A stretch of DNA of 64,000 nt. Source: Ruegeria sp. PrR005. GTDB taxonomy: Bacteria; Pseudomonadota; Alphaproteobacteria; Rhodobacterales; Rhodobacteraceae. Below, one piece after another: positions 27,616 to 36,576 of this stretch. The stretch covers positions 62,001 through 126,000 of the forward strand of contig NZ_JAAGOX010000032.1 in NCBI RefSeq assembly GCF_010500245.1, read 5' to 3'. Under the pieces are notes generated by a model. That model did no database searches. It was not told the origin of the DNA and saw nothing but the letters and a program-made list of their open reading frames with translations. A program made the position numbers and the translations under genes. Position 1 is the first letter of the stretch, and each line of letters begins with the position of its first letter.

Positions 27616-28437
27616 GTGTTCAAATTCAGGCAGCATAATTCCCTACTGAGCGGTGCCTTCACCATGGCCGAGCTCATCTTTCACAACGTGGTCCGCAGCG
27701 TGCGCCAGGGCCATTCCAACGCCTATGTCGCCTTGGGCAAGAACATGATGCAGGTGCTGGTCTTTGTGCTGGTGTTCTACCTGATGTTCTCGATCCTGGG
27801 ACTGCGCGGCTCGGCGATCCGGGGGGATTTCCTGCTCTACATCATGTCGGGCATCTTCCTGTTCATGGTGCATATCAAGACGGTCGGCGCTGTCTCCGGG
27901 GCCGAAGGGCCCAACAGCCCGATGATGAAACACGCGCCGATGAACACGATCGTGGCGATTCTGTCGGCGGCGATCGCGTCGCTTTATACCCAGCTGCTGA
28001 CCCTGATCCTGATCCTGTTCGGTTATCACGTCGCCTTTACGCCGGTCTATATCGACGATTGGGGCGGCGCCTTTGCCATGTTGATGCTGGCGTGGTTCAC
28101 CGGCTTTGCCGTGGGGCTGGTGTTTCTGTCGATCAAGCCCTGGGCGCCCACCTTTGTCGGCGTTCTGACCACGATCTACCAGCGGGCCAACATGATCGCC
28201 TCGGGCAAGATGTTCGTGGCCAACACCCTGCCGGGCTACATGCTGGCCATGTTCGACTGGAACCCGCTGTTTCACGCCATCGACCAGTGCCGGGGATTCG
28301 TGTTCAAGAACTACTTTCCGCACAACAGCAACTGGCAGTATGCGTTGTGGGTCGGGATCGTCCTGATCATGGTCGGGCTGATGGGCGAGTTCTATACCCG
28401 CCGGCATGTCTCGGCCAGCTGGTATGCACGCCGATGA
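27616..28437 (+). CDS. ABC-2 type permease for polysaccharide export (KpsM-like)
   Basis: The 273-residue protein has about six hydrophobic segments ('VLVFVLVFYLMFSILGL', 'LYIMSGIFLFMVHIK', 'LYTQLLTLILILFGYHV', 'MLMLAWFTGFAVGLVFL', 'WVGIVLIMVGLMGEF') in the ABC-2 permease pattern. The N-terminal block 'FRQHNSLLSGAFTMAELIFHNVVRSVR' is typical of capsule/O-antigen type permeases in this group. I chose the GTG at 27616 with AGGA upstream. No ATPase gene is adjacent. The next gene overlaps as ATGA. It is divergent from cysQ and the glycan genes. Confidence 0.83.
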   Translation: MFKFRQHNSLLSGAFTMAELIFHNVVRSVRQGHSNAYVALGKNMMQVLVFVLVFYLMFSILGLRGSAIRGDFLLYIMSGIFLFMVHIKTVGAVSGAEGPNSPMMKHAPMNTIVAILSAAIASLYTQLLTLILILFGYHVAFTPVYIDDWGGAFAMLMLAWFTGFAVGLVFLSIKPWAPTFVGVLTTIYQRANMIASGKMFVANTLPGYMLAMFDWNPLFHAIDQCRGFVFKNYFPHNSNWQYALWVGIVLIMVGLMGEFYTRRHVSASWYARR

Positions 28438-29024
28438 TCCGGGCGCTGGCGATACTGCTGGCGCTGGCCGGGGCGCCCGCGTTGCGGGCGGATCCTGTTC
28501 CGGCACTGTTCGATGTCACCGGCGTGGCCGCCAACGACGTGCTGAACCTGCGCGCCGAGCCGTCGGCCAGTTCCGAGAAACTGGGTGAACTGGTCGCCAA
28601 TGCCACCGGGGTCGAGGTGGTGGACCTGACCTTTGACGGCAAATGGGGGCGGGTGAACGCAGGCGAGATCGCCGGATGGGTCGCGATGCGCTATCTGGCG
28701 CGGCGGCCCGATCACCCCGACCTCTGGCTGACCCCGCGTCTGGTCTGTTCCGGGACCGAGCCGTTCTGGTCCCTGACCATCGACCAGGGGGTTTCCGCCC
28801 GGTTCGATCCGATGGCGGATCAGGCGCAGAGCATGCCTGCCGGTACCTTGAAACCGGGGGTTGCCGTGGTGAACCGGTTCATGATCGCACTGGGCGACAA
28901 CCTGGCCATCATCCGGCAGGAACAATGCCATGACGGCATGTCGGATCGCGCCTATGGGCTGGAGATTTCCCTGGTGCTGGGCGACTCGCTCTATTCCGGC
29001 TGCTGTTCGCTGGTGGCGGATTAA
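28434..29024 (+). CDS. Exported SH3-domain protein of the COG3650-like group
   Basis: The 196-residue protein has a short signal peptide ('ALAILLALAGAPALRA'), an SH3b domain at ~25-90 ('NVLNLRAEPSASSEKLG'-type strand with 'GKWGRVNAGEIAGWVAMRYL'), and a C-terminal region with 'CSGTEPFWSLTID' and 'CHDGMSDRAYGLEIS'. The GTEPFW block is characteristic of a family of periplasmic proteins of unknown role that co-occurs with SH3 domains. Four cysteines could pair in the periplasm. It is coupled to the permease by a 4-bp overlap and converges on alkB. Confidence 0.78.
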   Translation: MIRALAILLALAGAPALRADPVPALFDVTGVAANDVLNLRAEPSASSEKLGELVANATGVEVVDLTFDGKWGRVNAGEIAGWVAMRYLARRPDHPDLWLTPRLVCSGTEPFWSLTIDQGVSARFDPMADQAQSMPAGTLKPGVAVVNRFMIALGDNLAIIRQEQCHDGMSDRAYGLEISLVLGDSLYSGCCSLVAD

Positions 29025-29623
29025 ACCGCGACCCGCAGCGTCAGGTTGATCCGCCCGCCCTTTGGCAGCAACCGGGATGAGCCGAACCGGATCCGGTCGA
29101 TCCCGTGATAGACCAGCCGCGCCGGTCCCCCCATCACCACCACGTCGCCCGAGTTCAGCCAGACCGATTCCGTCTTGCCGCCTCGCACCGTGTCACCGAT
29201 GCGGAACAGCGCATCGTCGCCCAGCGACACCGACACCACCGGCCAGGAAAAATCCGCCTCGTCCCGATCCTGGTGCAGGCCCATCTTGGCGCCCTCGCCA
29301 TAATAGTTGATCAGGCAGCAATCGGGCGTCCGGTCGTGTCCCGTGACGTCACGCCAGATGTCCAGAACCGGATCGGGGATCGCTGGCCACGCACTGCCGC
29401 GCGGATGTGTCGGCTGATAGCGATAGCCACCCTTGTCCGACACCCAGCCCAAACCCCCGGCCGAGGTCATCCGCACCGACATCGCCTTGCCATTGGCCGT
29501 CACCGGCGAAAACAGCGGTGCCGCCTTCAGCACCGGGCGCAGGGCGTCGATCAGCCGGACCTGGGCCGGGCCGTCCAGCGCGCCCTTGCGGATCTCGACG
29601 CCGCGCACCATCAGCCTTGTCAT
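29021..29623 (-). CDS. alkB: Alkylated DNA repair dioxygenase AlkB
   Basis: AlkB uses Fe(II) and 2-oxoglutarate to remove methyl groups from 1-methyladenine and 3-methylcytosine. The iron ligands are in 'HQDRDEADFSWPVVSVSLG' (HxD) and 'LVYHGIDRI', and the 2-oxoglutarate arginines in 'GGRINLTLR'. The block 'NYYGEGAKMGLHQDRDE' is diagnostic. The length of 200 residues is normal. The gene converges on the SH3-domain gene with a 4-bp overlap. Confidence 0.95.
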   Translation of the reverse strand: MTRLMVRGVEIRKGALDGPAQVRLIDALRPVLKAAPLFSPVTANGKAMSVRMTSAGGLGWVSDKGGYRYQPTHPRGSAWPAIPDPVLDIWRDVTGHDRTPDCCLINYYGEGAKMGLHQDRDEADFSWPVVSVSLGDDALFRIGDTVRGGKTESVWLNSGDVVVMGGPARLVYHGIDRIRFGSSRLLPKGGRINLTLRVAV

Positions 29624-29695
29624 TCAACCCGGTCCTTCCTTGACGCAGCCTTGCCAAAAACCACGCAGATTCCCGAAAACCTGCAATTCAGCATG

Positions 29696-29724
29696 CTTGC
29701 AGCCCCTGTTTTCGCCCCCTATAT
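29696..29724 (+). promoter_or_regulatory. Putative heat-shock (RpoH) promoter of dnaK
   Basis: CTTGCA lies at 29696-29701 and, after 13-16 bases, CCCCCTATAT lies at 29715-29724. This spacing and C-rich -10 resemble the sigma-32-type consensus (CTTGAA, N13-14, CCCCATNT). It is 110 bp upstream of dnaK. The assignment is by pattern only. Confidence 0.5.
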
Positions 29725-29833
29725 ACGCCGGGACGCGCCGTGGTGTAGTGCCATTGCGCAAACAGATCGGGGCCGGAATGCCAAAACGGGTTCGGGTTTC
29801 GAGCCATCGCCTTGAAGAGAAAGGGATCGAACA

Positions 29834-31747
29834 ATGGGAAAAGTAATCGGTATTGACCTTGGCACCACCAACTCGTGCGTTGCCATCATGGACGGCGCCC
29901 AGCCGAAGGTCATCGAAAACGCCGAAGGGGCACGCACCACGCCCTCGATCGTCGCCTTCACCGAAGACGAGCGACTGGTCGGGCAGCCGGCAAAACGCCA
30001 GGCGGTCACCAACCCCTCGAACACCATCTTTGGTGTCAAGCGCCTGATCGGCCGCCGCGTCGATGACGCCGAGGTCACCAAGGACAAGAAAATGGTGCCG
30101 TTCAACATCGTGAACGGCGGCAATGGCGACGCCTGGGTCGAAGCCCGGGACGAGAAATATTCGCCCTCGCAAATCTCGGCCTTCATCCTCGGCAAGATGA
30201 AGGAAACCGCGGAATCCTACCTGGGCGAGGACGTGACCCAGGCCGTGATCACCGTGCCCGCCTATTTCAACGATGCCCAGCGTCAGGCCACCAAGGATGC
30301 AGGCAAGATCGCCGGTCTCGAAGTGCTGCGGATCATCAACGAACCGACTGCCGCCGCGCTCGCCTATGGCCTGGACAAGAAGAACAGCCAGACCATCGCG
30401 GTCTATGACCTTGGCGGCGGTACCTTCGACGTTACCATCCTGGAAATCGACGACGGTCTGTTCGAGGTCAAATCGACCAACGGCGACACCTTCCTGGGTG
30501 GCGAAGACTTCGACATGCGCATCGTCAACTACCTCGCCGAGGAGTTCAAGAAAGAGCATGGCGTCGACCTCAGCAAGGACAAGATGGCGCTTCAGCGCCT
30601 GAAGGAAGCCGCCGAAAAGGCAAAGATCGAGCTTTCCTCGACCACCCAGACCGAGATCAACCAGCCGTTCATCTCGATGGGCGCCAACGGCCAGCCGCTG
30701 CACATGGTCATGAAACTGACCCGCGCCAAGCTGGAAAGCCTGGTGGGCGACCTGATCAAGAAGTCGATGGACCCCTGCAAGGCCGCGCTCAAGGATGCCG
30801 GCATCTCGGCCTCCGACGTTGACGAGGTGGTCCTGGTCGGCGGTATGACCCGCATGCCCAAGGTCATCGAGGAAGTGACCAAGTTCTTCGGCAAGGAACC
30901 CCACAAGGGTGTTAACCCGGACGAGGTTGTCGCCATGGGTGCCGCCATTCAGGCCGGCGTTCTCCAAGGCGACGTCAAGGATGTGGTCCTGCTCGACGTG
31001 ACCCCGCTGTCGCTGGGTATCGAAACCCTGGGCGGTGTGTTCACCCGCCTCATCGACCGCAACACCACGATCCCGACCAAGAAAAGCCAGGTCTTCTCGA
31101 CCGCCGAGGACAATCAGAACGCGGTGACCATCCGCGTGTTCCAGGGCGAGCGTGAAATGGCCGCCGACAACAAGATCCTGGGCCAGTTCAATCTCGAAGA
31201 CATCCCGCCCGCACCGCGCGGCATGCCTCAGATCGAGGTGACATTCGACATCGACGCCAACGGCATCGTGTCGGTCTCGGCCAAGGACAAGGGCACCGGC
31301 AAAGAGCACAAGATCACCATTCAGGCCTCGGGCGGTCTCTCGGACGAGGACATCGAAAAGATGGTCAAGGACGCCGAGGAAAACGCCGAAGCCGACAAGG
31401 CGCGCAAATCGCTGGTCGAGGCGCGCAACCAGGCCGAAAGCCTCATCCATTCGACCGAGAAATCGGTCGAAGAGCATGGCGACAAGGTCGACCCGACCAC
31501 CGTCGAGGCGATCGAACTGGCCATTGCCGCGCTCAAGGACGACCTTGAAAAGGACGGCGTCAGCGCCGAAAAGATCAAGTCGGGCATCCAGAACGTGACC
31601 GAAGCGGCGATGAAACTGGGCGAGGCGATCTATAAGGCGCAGGCCGAAGGCGGCAATGACGAGCCGGCGGCGGCCGATGCCGAAGGACGCGACGACGACA
31701 TCGTCGACGCCGATTTCGAAGATCTCGGCGAAGACAAGCGCAAGTAA
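29834..31747 (+). CDS. dnaK: Molecular chaperone DnaK (Hsp70)
   Basis: DnaK is the cytosolic Hsp70 that binds exposed hydrophobic segments with an ATP cycle. The ATPase begins '[16 protein letters not shown]'; '[16 protein letters not shown]' and '[13 protein letters not shown]' are the phosphate-2 and adenosine blocks. The interdomain linker is '[15 protein letters not shown]', and the C-terminus ends in an acidic tail ('[18 protein letters not shown]'). At 637 residues it is full length. GAGAAAGGG precedes the start. A 12-bp stem lies between it and dnaJ. Confidence 0.98.
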   Translation: MGKVIGIDLGTTNSCVAIMDGAQPKVIENAEGARTTPSIVAFTEDERLVGQPAKRQAVTNPSNTIFGVKRLIGRRVDDAEVTKDKKMVPFNIVNGGNGDAWVEARDEKYSPSQISAFILGKMKETAESYLGEDVTQAVITVPAYFNDAQRQATKDAGKIAGLEVLRIINEPTAAALAYGLDKKNSQTIAVYDLGGGTFDVTILEIDDGLFEVKSTNGDTFLGGEDFDMRIVNYLAEEFKKEHGVDLSKDKMALQRLKEAAEKAKIELSSTTQTEINQPFISMGANGQPLHMVMKLTRAKLESLVGDLIKKSMDPCKAALKDAGISASDVDEVVLVGGMTRMPKVIEEVTKFFGKEPHKGVNPDEVVAMGAAIQAGVLQGDVKDVVLLDVTPLSLGIETLGGVFTRLIDRNTTIPTKKSQVFSTAEDNQNAVTIRVFQGEREMAADNKILGQFNLEDIPPAPRGMPQIEVTFDIDANGIVSVSAKDKGTGKEHKITIQASGGLSDEDIEKMVKDAEENAEADKARKSLVEARNQAESLIHSTEKSVEEHGDKVDPTTVEAIELAIAALKDDLEKDGVSAEKIKSGIQNVTEAAMKLGEAIYKAQAEGGNDEPAAADAEGRDDDIVDADFEDLGEDKRK

Positions 31748-31766
31748 CCGGTCATCCGGGCCAGAA

Positions 31767-31795
31767 CGGGCCGGTCCGTTCACCGGACCGGCCCG
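31767..31795 (+). other. dnaK-dnaJ intergenic hairpin
   Basis: A perfect 12-bp stem (31767-31778 with 31784-31795) closes a TTCAC loop in the 75-bp dnaK-dnaJ gap. There is no T-tract after it, so it is more likely to stabilise the dnaK transcript or set the dnaK:dnaJ ratio than to terminate. Confidence 0.6.
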
Positions 31796-31822
31796 CATTC
31801 GTTGAGGCAGAAGGAAAATCGG

Positions 31823-32971
31823 ATGTCAAAACGCGACTATTACGACGTGCTCGGGGTGTCCAAGGGCGCGTCGGCGGACGAGATCAAGAAGGCCTTCCGC
31901 ACCAAGGCCAAGGAACTGCACCCCGACCGCAACAAGGACAATCCCGAGGCCGAGGCCAAGTTCAAGGAAGCGAACGAGGCTTACGACATTCTCAAGGACG
32001 CCGACAAAAAGGCAGCCTATGACCGGTTCGGCCATGCCGCGTTCGAAAACGGCACGGGCGCGGGCGCGCGTCCCGGTGGCGGTTTCGGCGGCGGCGATTT
32101 CTCCAGCGCGTTCTCGGACGTGTTCGAGGATCTATTCGGAGATTTCATGGGCCAGCGCGGTGGCGCTGGCGGCGGGCGCCGCGCCGCGCGCGGCTCGGAC
32201 CTGCGTTATAACCTGCGGGTCACGCTCGAGGATTCCTTCTCGGGCATGCAAAAGACCATCAACGTGCCCACCGCCGTCAGCTGTTCGGCCTGCGAAGGGA
32301 CAGGCGCCGAAGGCGGGGTCGAGCCGACCACCTGCCCGACCTGTTCGGGCATGGGCAAGGTGCGGGCGCAACAGGGGTTCTTTACCGTTGAACGCACCTG
32401 TCCCACCTGTTCCGGCCTGGGTCAGATCATCAAGAACCCGTGCAAATCCTGCCGGGGCGCGGGCCGGGTCGAAAAGGACCGCTCGCTCAGCGTGAACATT
32501 CCCGCAGGCGTCGAAACCGGTACCCGCATCCGCCTGGCGGGCGAGGGCGAAGCCGGGATGCGCGGTGGTCCTCCCGGAGATCTCTATATCTTTGTCGAGG
32601 TGACCAAGCACGACCTGTTCGAACGCGACGGGGTGAACCTCTACTGCCGGGTGCCGGTCAGCATGGCCAAGGCGGCGCTGGGCGGCGCGATCGAGGTGCC
32701 GACCATCGACGGCGGCCGGGGCCGGGTGCAGGTGCCCGCAGGCAGCCAGTCGGGCCGTCAGATGCGCCTGCGCGGCAAGGGCATGCCCGCCCTGCGCGGC
32801 GGCGGTATCGGCGACATGTTCATCGAACTGGCGGTGGAAACCCCGGTCAACCTGACCAGCAAGCAGAAAGACCTGCTGCGCGAGTTCGAGGAGCTGAGCG
32901 AGGACAACAATCCCGAGACCAAGAGCTTCTTTTCCTCGGTCAAGTCGTTCTGGGACGGGATGAAGGGCTAG
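31823..32971 (+). CDS. dnaJ: Chaperone DnaJ (type I Hsp40)
   Basis: DnaJ stimulates DnaK ATPase and delivers substrates. The J-domain has the HPD motif ('ELHPDRNKD', residues ~31-39), followed by a Gly/Phe-rich region (~75-115), four zinc-binding CxxCxGxG-type repeats ('[12 protein letters not shown]', 'CPTCSGMG', 'CPTCSGLG', 'CKSCRGAG') and two C-terminal beta domains. It is 382 residues starting at the ATG at 31823, with GAGGCAGAAGGA upstream. A structured repeat abuts its stop codon. Confidence 0.97.
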   Translation: MSKRDYYDVLGVSKGASADEIKKAFRTKAKELHPDRNKDNPEAEAKFKEANEAYDILKDADKKAAYDRFGHAAFENGTGAGARPGGGFGGGDFSSAFSDVFEDLFGDFMGQRGGAGGGRRAARGSDLRYNLRVTLEDSFSGMQKTINVPTAVSCSACEGTGAEGGVEPTTCPTCSGMGKVRAQQGFFTVERTCPTCSGLGQIIKNPCKSCRGAGRVEKDRSLSVNIPAGVETGTRIRLAGEGEAGMRGGPPGDLYIFVEVTKHDLFERDGVNLYCRVPVSMAKAALGGAIEVPTIDGGRGRVQVPAGSQSGRQMRLRGKGMPALRGGGIGDMFIELAVETPVNLTSKQKDLLREFEELSEDNNPETKSFFSSVKSFWDGMKG

Positions 32972-33030
32972 GGGGCGCTGCCCCCGTCGCCTGGCGGCGA
33001 CTCCCCCGGAGTATTTTCAGCGAAATGAAG
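32971..33030 (+). repeat. Structured intergenic repeat, copy B
   Basis: The copy starts at the dnaJ stop codon: first hairpin GGGGGC-GCT-GCCCCC, second hairpin GTCGCC-TGGC-GGCGAC, then ACTCC-CCC-GGAGT and the tail TATTTTCAGCGAAATGAAG. The layout matches copies A and C, with a different second-stem sequence that still pairs. Confidence 0.75.
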
Positions 33031-33115
33031 ACAAGGGCGGGCGCCATACGGTGCTCGCCTTTTTTGCAACGATTCGCTCTTGATTGTCGTCGCGTCACCT
33101 GAGATTGTCCGGCCA

Positions 33116-33203
33116 ACCGTTGGGGTGCCCTGTGTGGGGCTGAGAGGCGCGATTGCGTCAACCCATCGAACCTGATCCGGGCAATACCGGCGTAGGGAAC
33201 GGT
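33116..33203 (+). promoter_or_regulatory. TPP riboswitch (THI element) upstream of the thi operon
   Basis: The closing stem ACCGTT (33116-33121) pairs with AACGGT (33198-33203). Inside are the conserved TPP-aptamer blocks GGGGTGCC, GGCTGAGA, ACCC, 'GAACCTGATCCGGGCAAT' and 'ACCGGCGTAGGGA'. Bound thiamine pyrophosphate is expected to shut the operon off. The 56 bases to the thiD start contain TTTCGG and CCGAA next to the Shine-Dalgarno, which may form the expression platform. Confidence 0.95.
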
Positions 33204-33259
33204 CTCGCACTTTCGGACGTTTTCCATGCCCCCGTTGCCCCCGAACCGGAGTGACGGAT

Positions 33260-34063
33260 ATGACGGCGATTGCCCTGACGATTGCGGGGTCCGACAGCGG
33301 CAGCGGCGCGGGCATCCAGGCCGACCTCAAGACGATGTCGGCGCTGGGCGTCTATGGTGCCTCGGTCATCACGGCGGTGACCGCGCAGAACACACGCGCG
33401 GTGACGTCGGTACACGGCATCCCGGCGCAGGTGATCCGGGCACAGATCGACGCGGTTCTGGATGATCTCGATGTGCGGGCGATCAAGATCGGCATGCTGG
33501 CCACGCCCGAGATCATCAGCACCGTGGCCGATGCCATCGCCGGGTTTGACGGGCCCATCGTGCTGGACCCGGTGATGGTGGCGAAATCAGGCGATGCGCT
33601 TTTGGCCGAGGCGGCGGTGGCCAGCCTGCGTGACCGGCTCTTGCCGCGCGCAACCCTGCTGACGCCGAACCTGCCCGAGGCCGCGCGCCTGTTGCGGGCC
33701 GCGGATGCCGACAGCCCGGATGACATGGTCGCTCAGGCTCAGGCGTTGCTCGCCCTGGGCGCGGGCGCCATTCTGATGAAGGGAGGGCATGGCCGGGGGG
33801 CGGTGTGTCATGATCTGTTGGTGACACCGACCGGAATATTGGCCGAGTTCACCGCGCCACGCCGGGAGACCAAGAACACCCACGGCACCGGCTGTACGCT
33901 CAGTTCGGCGATCGCCGCCGGTCTGGCCAAGGGGCTGACCCTGAAAAGCGCGGTGCAAGAGGCGCATACCTATCTGCAAGGCGCGATAATCGCTGCCGAC
34001 GATCTGCAAGTGGGCCACGGCCACGGCCCGGTGCATCATTTCCATCGGGTCTGGCCCGCATGA
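33260..34063 (+). CDS. thiD: Hydroxymethylpyrimidine/phosphomethylpyrimidine kinase
   Basis: ThiD phosphorylates HMP twice to HMP-PP for coupling to thiazole phosphate. The 267-residue protein has the ribokinase-fold start 'ALTIAGSDSGSGAGIQADLKT', 'LDPVMVAKSGDALL', 'LMKGGHGRG'-type loop and 'NTHGTGCTLSSAIAAGLA', which holds the anion hole and catalytic residue. I chose the ATG at 33260, with GGAG nine bases upstream; a GTG at 33251 lacks a site. It is first in the riboswitch operon, and the ATGA overlap couples thiO. Confidence 0.95.
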   Translation: MTAIALTIAGSDSGSGAGIQADLKTMSALGVYGASVITAVTAQNTRAVTSVHGIPAQVIRAQIDAVLDDLDVRAIKIGMLATPEIISTVADAIAGFDGPIVLDPVMVAKSGDALLAEAAVASLRDRLLPRATLLTPNLPEAARLLRAADADSPDDMVAQAQALLALGAGAILMKGGHGRGAVCHDLLVTPTGILAEFTAPRRETKNTHGTGCTLSSAIAAGLAKGLTLKSAVQEAHTYLQGAIIAADDLQVGHGHGPVHHFHRVWPA

Positions 34064-35037
34064 CGCTTTGGTCGGTCATAGGCGCGGGCGTTGCCGGCCT
34101 GGCGGTAGCGACCGAACTGGTCGCGCGCGGCGCACAGGTGCAGGTGTTCGACCCCTCCGGCCCGCCCGGCCCGCATGGATGCAGCTGGTGGGCAGGCGGC
34201 ATGCTGGCGCCCTGGTGCGAGTATGAGAACGCCGAGGAGCCGGTCCTGCGCCTGGGCCAGCAGGCGATCGGCTGGTGGGAGGCGCATACCACCGTCAACC
34301 GGTGCGGTACTTTGGTGCTGGCCAATCCGCGCGACCTGCCGGACCTGCGCCGCTTTGCCCGCCGGACCGAAGGGTTTACCGAGATCAGTCATGCAGAAAT
34401 TACAGAGTTAGAGCCTGATATCAATGCCTTCTCAAAGGGTCTCCATTTCCCAGACGAGGCGCATCTGGACCCGCGCCGCGCGCTCTCGGACCTTTATCGC
34501 GGCCTCATTGACAAGGGGGTCGCGTTTCACCGCAAACCCGCCCCCGCCGGTCTGGAGAATGCCATCGACTGCCGTGGCCTGCACGCGCGCGAGGTGCTGC
34601 ACGACCTGCGCGGCGTCAAAGGAGAGATGCTGGTCATCCGCGCGCCAGATGTGGCTCTAACAAGACCAATTCGCCTGCTGCATCCCCGCATGCCACTTTA
34701 TGTCGTGCCGCGCAGCGACCATGTCTACATGCTGGGCGCGACAATGATCGAGAGCGAGGACAGCGGCCGTATCACCGCGCGCTCGATGCTGGAACTCCTT
34801 AGCGCCGCCTATGCCCTGAACCCCGCCTTTGGCGAGGCCGAAGTGTTGGAAATCGGCGTCGATCTACGCCCCGCCTTTCCCGACAACCTGCCGCGCATCC
34901 GGCGGCTGGGGCGGACCATTTATGCCAATGGCCTTTATCGCCACGGCTATCTTCTGGCGCCCGCCTTGGCGCAGGGGGTGGCCGACCTGGCGCTGAACGA
35001 CACACATACGGAGTTGGTCGATGAAGATCGTGATTAA
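34060..35037 (+). CDS. thiO: Glycine oxidase ThiO (FAD-dependent)
   Basis: ThiO oxidises glycine to iminoglycine (dehydroglycine), which supplies the C-N unit of the thiazole ring. The Rossmann start 'VIGAGVAGLAVATEL' binds FAD and is followed by 'SWWAGGMLAPW', the usual DAO-family loop. The C-terminal 'GLYRHGYLLAPALAQGVADL' lies near the flavin and substrate. The length of 325 is normal. The gene overlaps thiD by 4 bp and thiS by 17 bp. Confidence 0.93.
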   Translation: MTLWSVIGAGVAGLAVATELVARGAQVQVFDPSGPPGPHGCSWWAGGMLAPWCEYENAEEPVLRLGQQAIGWWEAHTTVNRCGTLVLANPRDLPDLRRFARRTEGFTEISHAEITELEPDINAFSKGLHFPDEAHLDPRRALSDLYRGLIDKGVAFHRKPAPAGLENAIDCRGLHAREVLHDLRGVKGEMLVIRAPDVALTRPIRLLHPRMPLYVVPRSDHVYMLGATMIESEDSGRITARSMLELLSAAYALNPAFGEAEVLEIGVDLRPAFPDNLPRIRRLGRTIYANGLYRHGYLLAPALAQGVADLALNDTHTELVDEDRD

Positions 35038-35215
35038 CGGCGAGCCGCGCGAGGTCGAGGCCGAAACCCTGGCCGCACTGCTGGCCGAATGCGGCCTGTC
35101 GGGCCGGGTAGCCACCGCCGTGAACGAAAGCTTTGTGCCCTCGTCCCTGCGCGGCGCGCATCGGCTGCATGATGGTGACCGGGTCGAGGTGCTCGCTCCG
35201 ATGCAGGGGGGCTGA
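35021..35215 (+). CDS. thiS: Sulfur carrier protein ThiS
   Basis: ThiS is a 64-residue ubiquitin-fold carrier that brings sulfur to thiazole synthase as a C-terminal thiocarboxylate. The protein ends in the required GG ('VEVLAPMQGG'). The first strand 'MKIVINGEPREVEAETLAALL' is typical. The start overlaps the end of thiO by 17 bp in another frame, and thiG begins 3 bp after the stop. Confidence 0.94.
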   Translation: MKIVINGEPREVEAETLAALLAECGLSGRVATAVNESFVPSSLRGAHRLHDGDRVEVLAPMQGG

Positions 35216-35218
35216 GAC

Positions 35219-35983
35219 ATGCGCGCCTTTTACGGAACCGAATTGCCGAACCCGCTGATGCTGGGCACCGCGCAATATCCCAGCCCCGCGATCCTGGAAC
35301 AGGCGTTCCGCGCCAGCGGGGCCGGGGTGGCCACCGTATCGCTGCGGCGCGAATCCGGTGCGGGACAGACATTCTGGTCGATGATCCGCGATCTGGGTGT
35401 GCTGGTCCTGCCCAACACCGCCGGCTGCCACACGGTGAAAGAGGCGGTCACCACCGCCCATATGGCGCGCGAGGTGTTCGGCACCCCCTGGATCAAGCTG
35501 GAGCTGATTGGCCATACCGACAGCCTGCAACCCGATGTCTTCGGCCTGGTCGAGGCCGCGCGCATCCTGACCGAGGACGGGTTCCAGGTGTTTCCCTATA
35601 CCACCGACGACCTGATCGTCGGCGAGCGCCTGTTGGCGGCAGGCTGCGAGGTGCTGATGCCCTGGGGCGCGCCCATCGGTTCGGGCCGGGGGCTGAACAA
35701 CGAATATGCGCTGCGCGCCATGCGGGCCGAGTTTCCCGATGTGCCGCTGGTGGTCGACGCAGGCATCGGCCTGCCCAGCCACGCCGCCCGCGCGATGGAG
35801 CTCGGCTATGACGCCGTCCTGCTCAATACCGCCGTGGCCCGCGCGGGCGATCCGGTTGAGATGGCGTGCGCCATGGCCCTGGCCATTCAGGCCGGGCAAC
35901 TGGCGCATCGCGCCGACCCGATCGAGGCACGCGATATGGCCAGCGCCTCGACCCCAGTCATCGGAAAGGCATTCCTGTCATGA
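35219..35983 (+). CDS. thiG: Thiazole synthase ThiG
   Basis: ThiG condenses deoxyxylulose phosphate, iminoglycine and ThiS-thiocarboxylate to thiazole phosphate. The Schiff-base lysine is in 'WIKLELIGD'-type block (here 'WIKLELIGH', near residue 97). The phosphate-binding loops '[17 protein letters not shown]' and '[19 protein letters not shown]' are intact. The length of 254 residues is normal. The stop overlaps the thiE start as ATGA. Confidence 0.96.
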   Translation: MRAFYGTELPNPLMLGTAQYPSPAILEQAFRASGAGVATVSLRRESGAGQTFWSMIRDLGVLVLPNTAGCHTVKEAVTTAHMAREVFGTPWIKLELIGHTDSLQPDVFGLVEAARILTEDGFQVFPYTTDDLIVGERLLAAGCEVLMPWGAPIGSGRGLNNEYALRAMRAEFPDVPLVVDAGIGLPSHAARAMELGYDAVLLNTAVARAGDPVEMACAMALAIQAGQLAHRADPIEARDMASASTPVIGKAFLS

Positions 35984-36576
35984 CGCTCGACCGGTTCTAT
36001 CCGATCTTCGACCATACCGACTGGCTGCGCCGGATGCTGCCACTGGGGGTCAAGCTGGTGCAACTCAGGATCAAGGACCAGCCCGACGCAGTGATCCGCG
36101 CCGAGATTGCCACCGCGCGCGACCTTTGCCGCGCGCATGGCGCGGTGCTGGTCATCAACGACTATTGGCCGGCCGCCATCGACGCGGGCTGCGACTGGCT
36201 GCACTTGGGGCAAGAGGATCTGGACGAGGCCGATCTGCCCGCGATCCGCAAGGCGGGTCTGCGGCTGGGAGTCTCCACTCATGACGATGACGAACTGGAG
36301 CGGGTGCTGAGCATGGATCCCGACTATGTGGCCCTTGGCCCGGTCTATCCGACCATCCTGAAACAGATGAAATGGCATCAGCAGGGCCTGCCGCGCGTCA
36401 CCGAATGGAAAGCGCGAGTAGGTTCCATCCCGCTGGTCGGTATCGGCGGCATGAGTGTCGAGCGTGCGTCGGGCGTGCTGGCCGCCGGGGCCGATATCGT
36501 CTCGGTCGTGACCGACATCACCTTGAATGCCGATCCCGAGGCACGCGTGCGCCAATGGATCGAGGCCACCAGATGA
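35980..36576 (+). CDS. thiE: Thiamine-phosphate synthase ThiE
   Basis: ThiE joins HMP-PP and thiazole phosphate to thiamine phosphate. The 198-residue protein shows '[10 protein letters not shown]', '[24 protein letters not shown]', 'LGPVYPT' and 'PLVGIGGM', which are the substrate and pyrophosphate loops of the TIM barrel. The GQEDL block and acidic residues near it bind Mg. It is slightly shorter than E. coli ThiE (211). The ATG at 35980 overlaps the thiG stop, and thiF overlaps its own end. Confidence 0.93.
   Translation: MTLDRFYPIFDHTDWLRRMLPLGVKLVQLRIKDQPDAVIRAEIATARDLCRAHGAVLVINDYWPAAIDAGCDWLHLGQEDLDEADLPAIRKAGLRLGVSTHDDDELERVLSMDPDYVALGPVYPTILKQMKWHQQGLPRVTEWKARVGSIPLVGIGGMSVERASGVLAAGADIVSVVTDITLNADPEARVRQWIEATR

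Noticed and set aside
29624-31798. A 724-codon minus-strand frame antisense to dnaK
   Set aside because: Antisense frames of dnaK have often been mis-annotated (for example as glutamate dehydrogenase-like). The dnaK reading is certain, and there is no ribosome-binding site or independent family support here.
33251-33259. GTG at 33251 as the start of thiD
   Set aside because: There is no Shine-Dalgarno before it, whereas GGAG (33248-33251) is well placed for the ATG at 33260.
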